Assembly: GCF_020042665.1 (NCBI RefSeq)
Contig: NZ_CP083376.1
Coordinates: forward strand, 2,082,001-2,146,000
DNA length: 64,000 bases
Reading direction: 5' to 3'
DNA from: Pseudoxanthomonas sp. X-1
GTDB lineage: Bacteria; Pseudomonadota; Gammaproteobacteria; Xanthomonadales; Xanthomonadaceae
Each line of letters opens with the position of its first letter. Position 1 is the stretch's first letter. Of this stretch, positions 52,432 through 61,889 are shown in pieces. The notes under the pieces are model-generated. The model saw nothing but the letters and a program-made list of their open reading frames with translations, had not been told where the DNA came from and ran no database searches. The translations under genes were made by a program, and so were the position numbers.

Positions 52432-55400
52432 ATGGATCAGACGGCGCTAGCACAGGCGAGTGAAGCTTCTTCTTCGCTCCGGGGGGCAGGTGATCTCAAA
52501 AGCAAGATCGAAAAAGCCCGCTTGGAGCTTTTGGATCTGTCCACGCGCAATCGACTGCTTCATACCCCAAGAGGCGGGCGCGCGAAGACCGTGGAGGTCG
52601 TCCATGAGCTGGCAAAGGCCATGTATCAGACTTTGGTCATCGACGGGAAACGCTTCACCTTTGTAGCGGGAAAAGAAGACCCGAAGCAAGGCGGGGCGCT
52701 TCCTGAGCTTGATGACGACGACGAAACGGTTTTGCTGGACGAGGCGCCGGAAGATCCTGAGCTGATCGCACAGCCCGATTTCGAGCTGGATGAGAATGGG
52801 CGCGTTAAGGCGCACTGGGACGCGCAGCTGACTACGCGTTTGACCCCAACGGGCTTGCAAAAGCGCTTGCTGGATCTTTACACCGATGCGCGCACGCTCC
52901 AAGAAGAGCAAGGCGTTAATGTCCTTTACCTAGCAGTCGGCTATCTGCGCTGGCGCGCTACTTCCACCCCGCAAACGGATCGCTTCGCGCCGTTGGTGCT
53001 CATCCCCGTTCAATTGGAGCGAAGCACAGCGGGCGAGAAGTTCCACCTCAAATGGACCGGCGACGATATCCAAGCCAACTTGTCGTTGCAGTTGTTCTTG
53101 CAGCGCGAGTTTGGGCTGCGCTTGCCCAACATCGAGGAGTTCGAAACGCTCGATGTTGATGCTTACTTGGCGTCGGTTGAGGTGATGCTGGAAGGCAAAG
53201 ACACCTGGGGTGTGCTTCGCGATGACGCCATCCTGGGTCTGTTCTCGTTCGCCAAGTTCATGATGTATCGGGACCTAGACCCCCAGGGCTGGGAGGCTCT
53301 GGGCGGGATGGAGGCCATCCCGACGCTTCGGGGCGTCGTTCAGGACGGCTTCCCCGGTGCAAATCTCACGGATGAGGCGATCAATCTGGACCGCATCATC
53401 CCGCCCGAGAAGATGCGCCATGTCGTTGACTGCGATTCGTCGCAGGCCTTGGTCGTGCACGACGTGCTCCAAGGTAACAACATCCTGGTGCAAGGGCCGC
53501 CTGGAACGGGCAAGTCTCAAACCATCGCGAACATCATCTCAGCCGCTGTGGTTGAGGGTAAGCGCGTGTTGTTTGTGGCGGAGAAGATGGCCGCGCTCGA
53601 AGTGGTCAAACGCCGTTTGGATCAGGTCGGTGTGGGGGTGGCCTGCCTGGAACTCCATAGCAACAAAGCCAACAAGCGCTCATTACTGGAAGAACTTCGC
53701 CACACGCTGAACTTAGGCGAGCCGAAGCGAAGCAGCTCTGCGCCCATCATCGAGCAGCTCACCGAACGACGTGACACGCTCAACGCCCATGTGGCACGGC
53801 TTCACGAAGCTCACCAGCCGTCTGGACTGACGCCTTACCAAGTCTTCGGACATATGGTGCGCCTGCGTCGCTTGGGCTACACGACCCAGAGTTTGCCTCT
53901 GGACGCCCCGACCTCCTGGGCGTCCCATCAAAAAGAGGAGCGGGAATCGCTCCTGCGCGAACTGATCGAGCGAGTTGAAGAAATCGGCGTTCCAGATGAG
54001 CACGCTTGGACCGGCGTTCAGAACGATGGTCTCTTGCCGAGTGAACGCGACCGGTTGCTCATTTTGGTCGCAGGATTGTCCCAGCGGCTGGGGGACTGGG
54101 AAGCGTCAAGCACTTCGCTCCATCACACACTGGACCTTGCCCCTCCGGCGCGCTTTGATGATGCGGGCATTGCGGTTCAGCGCGTGAAGGCGCTCCTAGA
54201 AGCGCCAAAGCTTGGCTCCAACGCGCTCCAAAGCGAGGTTTGGGACGAGCCTGGTCGTGCTTCGACAGTCATCGATGCGCTGGAAAGCGCTCAGAAGGCC
54301 AGGGCGGCGGTCGAAGCCAAGATCAAGGTGTACGCGTTGGCGGACGCGTTGGCGCAAGACTGGGACGCCACTAAGGCCACCCTGGGTGCCTTGCCAAGCA
54401 GTTTCGTCTTGGGGAAAGAGCTTGCAACGCTCGGTGGGGCACACGGCGCGCTGGTCCGGCTTCTGCCAGACCTCACTCGCTTGACGCAGCTTCTGGCTGA
54501 GAAGTCACCGCTGACGTTGGATCTCGCCCTCCGCCTCGTTGCGATCGCTGAGCGGGCCACGAGCATTCCGGAACTCGATCGCGATGCGCTGGTGGCTCAC
54601 ATTTGGGACCGAGGGGTTGATGCGGTCGAAGAGATCGTCGTGGCCGTTGAAAGCGTCCAGCAGGCCAAAGCAAGCCTCTCAACGGTCTTCCGGGACAGCG
54701 CCTGGAACAAAGACCCTGCGGAACTTGAAGCGGCGCGTGGGCAGTTGGCCATGCGCGGCACGAGCCTGTTTCGCTTTCTCAGTGGCGATTGGCGTCGAGC
54801 CAACCAAGCCATCCGCACCTTGCTGTCCAACCCGAAGCTTCCCGCTTCGGACATGCTGGGCTCATTGGATGTGCTGCTCGATGCCAAGGCGGCACAGCGC
54901 AAGATCGCCGAGCACGATGCCCAAGGCCAAGAAGCCTTTGGCTCAAACTGGCAGCGTGAGCGCTCCAACCCCTCATTCCTGAGGGGAGTTGTGGCTTGGA
55001 TGCGCACACTTCGCCCATTGGGCAACGGGGTGCGCGAGCGCTTGGCTGACATCGGTGATCGGGTGCTGGCAACCGAGATTGCCAAGCGCGTGAAGCCAGT
55101 TCTGGAAGAACTCGGTCGTAATCTTTCGCCCGTGCACGAAGCATTGCTTGCGGCTGAGCGCAATCCTTGGGGCGAGGAGACCGTCTTAAAGCGTGTTGCA
55201 CTTTCTGATCTCACCGAAAGGTCTGCGTTATGGCAGGGGGCGTCTGAGCAGAGCGCACTCTTGCTCAGTGCAGAGGAGCTGACCGTCGAGCAGGCGCTCG
55301 CGGCGATAGGGGAGATCCAGCAGGCACAAACGGCCCAGGCTGCTTATAAGGCCGTGGCAGAGGATGGGGTCGATGCGTTTGGCCCGTTTTGGCTGGCGCT

Positions 55401-58044
55401 CGACAGTAAGCCAGGCGAGCTTCGTCCAATCGTGTCTTGGATTGAGCAAAATCCCGAGCTTCGGCCCTTGGCCGCACGCATCAGTGAGCCTCAACCGCTG
55501 CTGGACCAAGCCGAACGAGCGTCGTCAGCTGCGGGCATCTTGGCAGGCGAAGTGATGGATCTTCTGGTTGGCTTGCAGTTTGAAGGCAATGCTGAGATCA
55601 CGCGTGACCCAAGCCAAACACCCTTGTCAACGCTCAAAGCACAGCTGGCGAGCTGGCAAGCCGACCCCGAAGGGCTCAGGACTTGGGTGGCGTATCTGGC
55701 CATCGCCAATGAGGCCAAGCGCAAAGGCCTTGGCGCGGTGGTCGATGCGCTTGCCGAAGGGGACTTAGCAGTTGCCGACGCTGTGGGCGTGTTCGAGCTG
55801 TCTTACTACGAGGCGGTGCTTCAAGCACAGGTGCAGCGCGATCGAGCGCTGGCAAGCTTTGACGGGCAGCGTCAATCGCAAGTGGTGGCAAGCTTTGCAA
55901 GCCTCGATCAAGAGCGCATGCAGCTCGCGCGCTATGAAGTCGTCAAGGCGCACCACAGCAAGATCCCACGCCAAGGTGGAGCAACAGGCCCGACCGCTGT
56001 CTTGATTGGCGAGATGGCGAGGAAGAAGGGGCATCTGCCGATCAGGCAACTGATGCAACGGTGTGCCCCTGCGATCCAGGCGCTCAAACCCGTCTTCATG
56101 ATGAGCCCGTTGTCGGTGGCGCAGTTCCTGCCGGCAGGCGCGCTGGACTTTGACATGCTGGTCATTGACGAGGCGAGCCAGGTGCAGCCGATCGATGCGC
56201 TCGGTGCGATTGCGCGCGCCAAACAGTTGGTCATTGTCGGTGACGAGCGGCAGCTCCCACCCACGCGCTTCTTCTCCAAAGCGCTTGGCGACGGGAGTGA
56301 TCGGGAAGACGACGAGGGTGGGGCACAGGCGTCGGATGTGGAGAGCATCTTGGGCCTTTGCCGTGCGCGAGGGTTGCCTGAGCGCATGCTGCGTTGGCAT
56401 TACCGGAGCCGGCATCAGTCGTTGATCGCTGTTTCCAACCAACAGTTTTACGAAGGCAAGCTCTTCATCGTTCCAAGCCCATACACCAGTGAAGCAGGTG
56501 TGGGCTTGCGACTGCACCATTTGCCCGAAGCCATCTATGACCGAGGGAACACGCGCACCAATCCCAAGGAGGCCAAGGCAGTGGCGTTGGCAGTGCTTGC
56601 CCATGCGCAGAGCACGCCGCAGCTCACGCTTGGTGTAGCGACCTTCTCAACGGCTCAGCGCCGCGCCATTCTCGATGAACTAGAACTCTTGCGCCGCCAG
56701 CACCCTGAGACGGAAGGATTCTTCGCCGATCATCCGGCTGAGCCGTTCTTCGTCAAAAGTCTGGAAAACATCCAGGGCGACGAGCGCGATGTCATCTTCA
56801 TCTCGGTGGGCTATGGCCGTGATGCGCAGCGTCACATGACGATGAATTTCGGTCCCGTGAGCAGCGATGGGGGCGAACGACGCTTGAATGTGCTCATCAG
56901 TCGCGCCAAGTCGCGTTGCGAGGTCTTCACTTCGATCACCGATGAGGACATCGACACCGATCGCGCTAAGGGCAAGGGCACCTTCGCGTTGAAGCTATTT
57001 TTGAACTATGCACGCACCGGTCGACTCAATCTGAGCACTCAGGAGCGGGACACGAAAGCAACCGTGTTCGAGCAAGAGGTGGCCCAAGCGCTTCGCGCGC
57101 GGGGCTACGATCTGCACACCGATGTGGGCCTGGCAGGCTTCTTCGTCGACATCGCGATTGCCAATCCGGACGAACCTGGACGCTACATCTTAGGGATTGA
57201 GTGCGACGGGCAGTCGTATCGGGACGCCCGAAGCGCGCGTGATCGGGACCGTTTGCGTGCGAGTGTGCTGCGCGACAAGGGCTGGCAGGTCTACCGAATT
57301 TGGAGTTCAGACTGGTTCCATCGGCCTGAGGCGGAGTTTGAAAAGCTTGTCGCCGCTATTGAACGGGCGAAGTCCGAATCAGTGAACTCAGAGCCCAGTC
57401 CCAAGCCTTCGCACCGTGCGGTGCCGGTGGAGATCCTGACAGTCGATCGCGGTGAAGTGACCGAGATGGGGCTCATCGAGGCGCAAAGTCCTCCGGACAC
57501 CGAGCCTTACATCGAAGCGTCCTTCGCTGTGCCAAGCAATCAATTTGAATTGCATCTGGTCCCAACAGGACAACTCGCGACCATCGTGCGGCAGATCGTG
57601 GAGGTGGAAAGCCCAATTCATCGCAGCGAGGTCGTCACGCGTGCTCGGACGCTTTGGGGCTTGCAGCGCGCAGGTTCGCGCATCCAGCAAGCTGTTGAGG
57701 ACGCGATTGGGTCGGTGGTGTCGATGGGTGGTGTGCAGATCGTCGACAAGGACTTCTTGGCCATTCCGAGGAAAGAGGTCCGCGTGCGGGACCGTTCTAT
57801 GGTCGAGTCACTGACCCTGCGCCGCCCCGAATTCTTGCCTCCTTCCGAAATCGATTCGGCTCTGATGAAGGTCGTGCAGGAAAATTTGGGCGCGAAGGCT
57901 GAGGAGCTGGTGACGATGGTCTCGCGGCAGCTCGGCTACAAGAGCACGAGTCCACAACTTCGCCGGGTCATTCTTGATCGCTGTGAGGCCCTCGTCAGGG
58001 CGGGGCGATTGGTGTTAAAGGGAGATCTTTTGGTGGTGCCCTGA
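52432..58044 (+). CDS. DUF4011 - SF1 helicase - PD-(D/E)XK nuclease - DUF3320 giant protein
   Basis: 1870 residues from the ATG at 52432, chosen because GGGGA lies 6-7 bp upstream; a TTG 60 bp earlier is the alternative. N-terminal DUF4011 motif LELLDLSTRNRLLH (from residue 31). Walker A GPPGTGKS at 355-362. A long helical insert follows (about 450-1180). Walker B VIDEAS at 1244-1249, GDERQLPP at 1270-1277, NIQGDERD at 1446-1453 and RLNVLISRAK at 1484-1493 complete an Upf1-like SF1 helicase. An MTES_1575/Vsr-like nuclease follows with D1573, E1590 and D1592 (IECDG), then DUF3320 (about 1700-1870). This order matches candidate anti-phage helicase-nucleases such as, from memory, Hhe. Confidence 0.9.
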   Translation: MDQTALAQASEASSSLRGAGDLKSKIEKARLELLDLSTRNRLLHTPRGGRAKTVEVVHELAKAMYQTLVIDGKRFTFVAGKEDPKQGGALPELDDDDETVLLDEAPEDPELIAQPDFELDENGRVKAHWDAQLTTRLTPTGLQKRLLDLYTDARTLQEEQGVNVLYLAVGYLRWRATSTPQTDRFAPLVLIPVQLERSTAGEKFHLKWTGDDIQANLSLQLFLQREFGLRLPNIEEFETLDVDAYLASVEVMLEGKDTWGVLRDDAILGLFSFAKFMMYRDLDPQGWEALGGMEAIPTLRGVVQDGFPGANLTDEAINLDRIIPPEKMRHVVDCDSSQALVVHDVLQGNNILVQGPPGTGKSQTIANIISAAVVEGKRVLFVAEKMAALEVVKRRLDQVGVGVACLELHSNKANKRSLLEELRHTLNLGEPKRSSSAPIIEQLTERRDTLNAHVARLHEAHQPSGLTPYQVFGHMVRLRRLGYTTQSLPLDAPTSWASHQKEERESLLRELIERVEEIGVPDEHAWTGVQNDGLLPSERDRLLILVAGLSQRLGDWEASSTSLHHTLDLAPPARFDDAGIAVQRVKALLEAPKLGSNALQSEVWDEPGRASTVIDALESAQKARAAVEAKIKVYALADALAQDWDATKATLGALPSSFVLGKELATLGGAHGALVRLLPDLTRLTQLLAEKSPLTLDLALRLVAIAERATSIPELDRDALVAHIWDRGVDAVEEIVVAVESVQQAKASLSTVFRDSAWNKDPAELEAARGQLAMRGTSLFRFLSGDWRRANQAIRTLLSNPKLPASDMLGSLDVLLDAKAAQRKIAEHDAQGQEAFGSNWQRERSNPSFLRGVVAWMRTLRPLGNGVRERLADIGDRVLATEIAKRVKPVLEELGRNLSPVHEALLAAERNPWGEETVLKRVALSDLTERSALWQGASEQSALLLSAEELTVEQALAAIGEIQQAQTAQAAYKAVAEDGVDAFGPFWLALDSKPGELRPIVSWIEQNPELRPLAARISEPQPLLDQAERASSAAGILAGEVMDLLVGLQFEGNAEITRDPSQTPLSTLKAQLASWQADPEGLRTWVAYLAIANEAKRKGLGAVVDALAEGDLAVADAVGVFELSYYEAVLQAQVQRDRALASFDGQRQSQVVASFASLDQERMQLARYEVVKAHHSKIPRQGGATGPTAVLIGEMARKKGHLPIRQLMQRCAPAIQALKPVFMMSPLSVAQFLPAGALDFDMLVIDEASQVQPIDALGAIARAKQLVIVGDERQLPPTRFFSKALGDGSDREDDEGGAQASDVESILGLCRARGLPERMLRWHYRSRHQSLIAVSNQQFYEGKLFIVPSPYTSEAGVGLRLHHLPEAIYDRGNTRTNPKEAKAVALAVLAHAQSTPQLTLGVATFSTAQRRAILDELELLRRQHPETEGFFADHPAEPFFVKSLENIQGDERDVIFISVGYGRDAQRHMTMNFGPVSSDGGERRLNVLISRAKSRCEVFTSITDEDIDTDRAKGKGTFALKLFLNYARTGRLNLSTQERDTKATVFEQEVAQALRARGYDLHTDVGLAGFFVDIAIANPDEPGRYILGIECDGQSYRDARSARDRDRLRASVLRDKGWQVYRIWSSDWFHRPEAEFEKLVAAIERAKSESVNSEPSPKPSHRAVPVEILTVDRGEVTEMGLIEAQSPPDTEPYIEASFAVPSNQFELHLVPTGQLATIVRQIVEVESPIHRSEVVTRARTLWGLQRAGSRIQQAVEDAIGSVVSMGGVQIVDKDFLAIPRKEVRVRDRSMVESLTLRRPEFLPPSEIDSALMKVVQENLGAKAEELVTMVSRQLGYKSTSPQLRRVILDRCEALVRAGRLVLKGDLLVVP

Positions 58045-58161
58045 TCTACCACTGAGGTTTTCGCGCTTGCCGCTGATCTTCGACGACTCTAAACTTGTCA
58101 GACACACTAGGGCACAGTCCGGCTTGTTTTGCTTACAGATCAGAGGGTTAGTGGGCGTTAC

Positions 58162-58182
58162 TTCGAATCCCACTCTCTCCGC
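58162..58182 (+). repeat. attR: direct repeat of the tRNA-Ser 3' end
   Basis: Perfect 21-bp copy of 50849-50869, without the rest of the tRNA, marking the distal end of the element. The 58045-58161 gap before it contains no gene. Confidence 0.85.
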
Positions 58183-58256
58183 TAACTGTTATTAACAAAA
58201 GTTATTTTTGGCTGTCTGCATAGTATAAAATCAAAAAAACACGGAGGTTTTATTGA

Positions 58257-58442
58257 ATGAAAAATATTGGCCTGATAGGTAAGATTGGCGGTCTTTTCAT
58301 TGTGGCTGAGGGACTGACCATTGTTGCGCTAGGTCTCGCAAGAGCGTCCACGGATGTCGCTTTACTAGGTTCATTAGTGACGGTAAGTGGGGCTATCATT
58401 GCTTGGCTAATCGGTTGGGGCAGTAGCGCCCCTTCATCTTAA
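58257..58442 (+). CDS. Small two-helix membrane protein next to attR
   Basis: 61 residues with a strong GGAGG site 9 bp upstream (58243-58247). Two hydrophobic segments: IGGLFIVAEGLTIVALGLA (about 10-28) and LLGSLVTVSGAIIAWLIGW (about 36-54). AT-rich, unlike host genes. No family recognised. It lies 75 bp outside attR, so it may belong to an older, larger insertion. Confidence 0.65.
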   Translation: MKNIGLIGKIGGLFIVAEGLTIVALGLARASTDVALLGSLVTVSGAIIAWLIGWGSSAPSS

Positions 58443-59082
58443 TGGGCCGAGCATTGCCCAGTAGGGCGGTAACGGATAACTTCAGCGCGGATCTTCGTGC
58501 ATTGCTACAGCGGTCCGTCAACTTAATAAATGTGAATTAATTTTTACATACTCTCCTCTCGAAATGCCCCTTACATGAGCGGGTGGTTCCGCGCGTGCAG
58601 TTTTCGGGATTAAAAGTCATTCAAAATTGGTTTTTTAGCGTACATCTCGTATTATGAGGAAGGGGATATGAGTAAAGTGCGGCGGCGCGTCGGCGTCGGA
58701 CTGAAGCATGGAAAACTTAGTTCAGAATGTAGTTCCTGAGAAGGCAGTTCTAACGAAGGCAGGGGGAACTGCACCCTGACTTGGGTTTTCGTAAGAACCT
58801 CCGCTTCGTGGCAAGACTGGCGCAACCGAGCATGGCTGAAACGCAGGGGAGCGGCACTCGTAAACCGACTGCTGGATGACGACGAAGGTATTGATGCGCT
58901 GTGATCGGCATGGTGGCGCAGTGTGAATAATTGAGCAGGAATGTTGGCGAAATCGGTGCGTTCGCGCACCGCGCGTTCAACGGTCATAACGCGTCGAACG
59001 GCCGGCCTGGGCCATCACAGTGTCGACCGGGTTTTTTAGTTGCGGTAAGTGTGCGAGCTCCTAACTCTGCTCGGCCTGCGGA
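58443..59082. other. 640-bp gene-poor, AT-richer region
   Basis: No convincing gene. A 23-codon frame at 58668-58739 (MSKVRRRVGVGLKHGK...) has GAGGAAGGGG just upstream and a TTGGTT-17-TATTAT promoter-like pair (58627-58655). The predicted start point would then cut into the ribosome site, so translation is doubtful. Base composition is closer to the integrated element than to the chromosome. Confidence 0.5.
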
Positions 59083-59084
59083 AT

Positions 59085-59340
59085 GATTATGGGCCTGGCC
59101 GGCCATCGCGCTGAGCCCACCGACCTGCCAGAAACGCCACTGGTGGACCTCTACACGATGCCGCTTGCCGCTTGGATAGAAGCGCCGGACTTGCGGCCCA
59201 AGTACTGCAGGATGGCGCCAGACTCGAAGATCGGGCGTTCGGCCCTTGAGAATCGACCAGCGCCGGAATGCGGGTGTTGGGCGAGATCCCCGGGAACGTG
59301 CGCGAACTGCTCGCCCTTGGTCGCGAAGCCGCTTCCATCG
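59085..59340 (-). pseudogene. Glutathione S-transferase fragment (YghU/YfcG-like)
   Basis: On the minus strand, pieces in shifting frames line up with one GST: GEQF, FPGISPNTRIPALVDSQGPNARS, IFESGAILQYLGRKSG, then VEVHQWRFWQVGGLSAMAGQAH. Frameshifts between pieces and loss of both ends show it is dead. The break at about 59085 coincides with the edge of the AT-richer region. Confidence 0.7.
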
Positions 59341-59487
59341 CGATGCCGAGGCACGCGCTCGATAGGTTGGAACGCGGCCGCAGAAACAACAAAGCCCTTG
59401 GCGGCCAAGGGCTTTGTCCTCGCCTGAACAGGCTTGCGAGCCCGATCCGACCCGCCACGCGCGGTGCTTGGCGGGCCGGTCCGTACG

Positions 59488-59682
59488 TTACGGATTCTGC
59501 GTCGGCGGCGTTGGCGGTGCCGGCGGCGGCGGTGCCATCTCGGGCGGCGGCGGGGGCGGCTGCCGGTCGCCGTGCGCGTGCGGCGGGGGCGGCGGCGGGC
59601 CGTCGGGGCGGGGATGGGGAGCGCAGGCGGCCAGCGCGAGACACGCGGCGGCCATGAACACGGACGAGCGAACGAGGCGCAT
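59488..59682 (-). CDS. Proline-rich small lipoprotein
   Basis: 64 residues from MRLVRSSVFM. Signal peptide with lipobox LAAC, then almost pure Pro/Ala/His: PDGPPPPPPHAHGDRQPPPP and similar. Such proline-rich lipoproteins may span or rigidify the periplasm; function unknown. Confidence 0.6.
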   Translation of the reverse strand: MRLVRSSVFMAAACLALAACAPHPRPDGPPPPPPHAHGDRQPPPPPPEMAPPPPAPPTPPTQNP

Positions 59683-59786
59683 ATCGACTCCTTGGGTGGT
59701 CGGGCGCATCGACCCTATCGGCGGTTCCGTGTACACGGGGTCAGCAGGGTTTGCCGGGCTGTGTCAGGCCGCATGCCGCCTGGCTT

Positions 59787-60683
59787 TCAGGAAAGTGCCT
59801 CGGTTCCACGCGATGGGCCGATCGCCTGGCGCACCTGGGCCGGGGTTCTGCCGCAGACGCGCTTGATCGCGCAGATGAAGCCGGCATAGCTGCTGAAGCC
59901 TGCCGCGTCGGCCACCTGCACCAGCGTCGCGTTGCTGTCGTGCAACAGGGCGAGCGCGCATTGCGCGCGGGCGCGCAGCACGTACTGCCAGATCGAGCAG
60001 CCGAGCGCGGCGCGGAAGGCGCGGTTGAGGTAGTAGGGGCTGGTGGCGGCCGCATCGGCGATCTGCGCGATGTCCAGTTCCTCGCCCAGGTGCGCATGGA
60101 TGAAGGCCAGGGCCGTGCGCACGCGCCAGGGCTCGCCGCCACGGCTGGCATGCGCGGGGCGCGCGGCCCGGGGCACCAGCTGGGCGGCCACGGCGAGGAA
60201 GATGGCGTCACCGATCAGGGTGCCGTGCGGCTGGCCGGCCAAGGCGTCGGCCAGCAGGGCGCGCAGCAGCCGCGCCATGCCGGGCGCGCGATAGTGCAAC
60301 CGGCTGCGGATCGCCTGGCGGACGCGTTCGGGCGCCACGCCCAGCGCGCCGGCCATGGCCCCGTCGGTGAAGTAGAGACAGGCCGATTCCATCGGCGCAT
60401 CCCAGCGCGCCGATCCGGTCACGCCGGCCTGGATCATGGTCAGCGTCTCGGGCGGGGCGCGCCCGTGTTCATGGCCGCTGTCCACCTTCAGGACCACGTG
60501 CGGACGCGTCGGGCCCAGCGGCAGGGCGAGGTGATGGAAGGCCCAGCCCGGTTCCTCCAGCTCGATCGCGGGGATCAGCGAGTGCTCCATGGCGCAGGAC
60601 GACCACTGGCCGCGTGCGCGCAGCAGGTCGGGGCGGTCGTCGGGGAGCTTGCGCAGCAGCGTCACGGGCGGGTCGGACGTCAT
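59787..60683 (-). CDS. AraC-family transcriptional regulator
   Basis: 298 residues from MTSDPPVTLLRKL. The C-terminal double helix-turn-helix (about 195-295) has ELDIAQIADAAATSPYYLNRAFRAALG and VQVADAAGFSSYAGFICAIKRVCGRTPAQVRQ. The N-terminal half is a cupin-like sensor region. Divergent from the amidohydrolase gene (about 105 bp apart), a likely target. Confidence 0.9.
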   Translation of the reverse strand: MTSDPPVTLLRKLPDDRPDLLRARGQWSSCAMEHSLIPAIELEEPGWAFHHLALPLGPTRPHVVLKVDSGHEHGRAPPETLTMIQAGVTGSARWDAPMESACLYFTDGAMAGALGVAPERVRQAIRSRLHYRAPGMARLLRALLADALAGQPHGTLIGDAIFLAVAAQLVPRAARPAHASRGGEPWRVRTALAFIHAHLGEELDIAQIADAAATSPYYLNRAFRAALGCSIWQYVLRARAQCALALLHDSNATLVQVADAAGFSSYAGFICAIKRVCGRTPAQVRQAIGPSRGTEALS

Positions 60684-60787
60684 GGCGGTCCCTTGGCAGG
60701 CCAGGAGGGCACGAATTCGCAATACGCCGGATCCTCGGCGCTCCAGGATGCGTTTTCAAGCGGTATCCCACACCACACGGAGGCACC

Positions 60788-61714
60788 ATGGTCCCTTTGC
60801 TGCTTGCGCTCGCGTTGTCGTCCGCGCCCACGTGCGTGGCCGGCGTCGAGCCGGTCATCGACATCCACATCCACAGCTACGAGCGCGATGGGCGCTTCGA
60901 GGCGCGCGTGCCCAACCCCGGCGATGGCCAGCCCATGCGGGTGTTCAACGGTGCGGACCACGCCCGGGCCACCGCTGCGGCCCTGCGCGAGGCCGGGGTG
61001 GTGCGGGCGATCGTGGGCGGCGCCAGCACGGCCACGGACGACCGCATCATCGCCCTCGATCCGGCGCGCCTGCGCGGCGGGTTCGAGATCGACGACATCC
61101 CCGACGCCGCCATGCTCGACCAGATCCGGGCGCGGCATGCGGCGGGCAAGCTGGCGATGATCGGCGAGGTCGAATACCAATACCACGGCATCGCCCATGA
61201 CGACCCGCGCCTGGAGCCGCTATGGGCCCTGGCCGAAGCGCTGGACGTCCCGATCGCGGTGCACTCGGGCGCCGGGCCGGCGGGCATCGTCTACCGCGGC
61301 CAGCCGCTGCATCGCGAGCGCCTGGGCAACCCGTCCTCGTTCGAGGAGGTGCTGGTGCGTCACCCGCGCATGAAGCTGATCATCCTGCATGCCGGCTGGC
61401 CCTTTCTCGACGACACGGTGGCGCTGCTGCATGCCTATCCGCAGGTCTACGTCGACCTGGGGGCGATCGACTGGGCCGAGCCGCGTCCGTTGATGGATCA
61501 TTATCTGCAGCAGCTCATGATCTACGGCTTCGGCAAGCGCATCCTGTTCGGCTCGGACCAGATGGTATGGCCCGAGGCCACGGCGCAGGCGATCGCGCGG
61601 TTCCGCACGGCGCCTTACCTCTCCGATGCGCAACGCCGCGACATCCTCTTCAACAACGCCGTGCGGCTGTTCGGCTGGACGGATCTGGCCGATTGCGGCA
61701 AGGCGGGCGGGTGA
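60788..61714 (+). CDS. Amidohydrolase (amidohydrolase-2 type), exported
   Basis: 308 residues from the ATG at 60788 with GGAGG 6 bp upstream. Hydrophobic N-terminus (VPLLLALALSSAPTCVAG), probably a signal peptide. A TIM-barrel metal site: HxH in VIDIHIHSY, then AVHSGAGPAG, IILHAGWPF and the Asp in LFGSDQMVWP. Members hydrolyse or decarboxylate small carboxylates and esters. Substrate unknown; divergent AraC gene is the likely regulator. Confidence 0.85.
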   Translation: MVPLLLALALSSAPTCVAGVEPVIDIHIHSYERDGRFEARVPNPGDGQPMRVFNGADHARATAAALREAGVVRAIVGGASTATDDRIIALDPARLRGGFEIDDIPDAAMLDQIRARHAAGKLAMIGEVEYQYHGIAHDDPRLEPLWALAEALDVPIAVHSGAGPAGIVYRGQPLHRERLGNPSSFEEVLVRHPRMKLIILHAGWPFLDDTVALLHAYPQVYVDLGAIDWAEPRPLMDHYLQQLMIYGFGKRILFGSDQMVWPEATAQAIARFRTAPYLSDAQRRDILFNNAVRLFGWTDLADCGKAGG

Positions 61715-61889
61715 GTTGCGCTTGCCCGCGCTGCGAACGGGCCACGCAGCGCGCTGCATCGAGCGCGTCGGCATGACAGACCGCACGGCTTGGCGTTAAC
61801 AAAGATTGACGCTGGAGCGCACCGGCGGTGCTACTGCGCTAACGGCACGGCGAGGAGGGTGGAAGGCCCGACTCACCGGAGATCCGAAG

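Larger units (their letters stand above)
50872..58182. mobile_element. Integrated element at tRNA-Ser carrying a defence-like gene pair
   Basis: About 7.3 kb between a tRNA-Ser gene and a 21-bp direct repeat of its 3' end. It carries a frameshifted tyrosine-integrase remnant next to attL and two divergent cargo genes. Codon use (frequent TTG, AAA, mixed third positions) and lower GC differ clearly from the flanking chromosome. Because the integrase is broken, it is probably immobile now. Confidence 0.85.

Noticed and set aside
58652..58987. 111-codon minus-strand frame in the gene-poor region
   Set aside because: Ser/Pro/Arg-rich composition, no ribosome site and no recognisable domain; likely chance.
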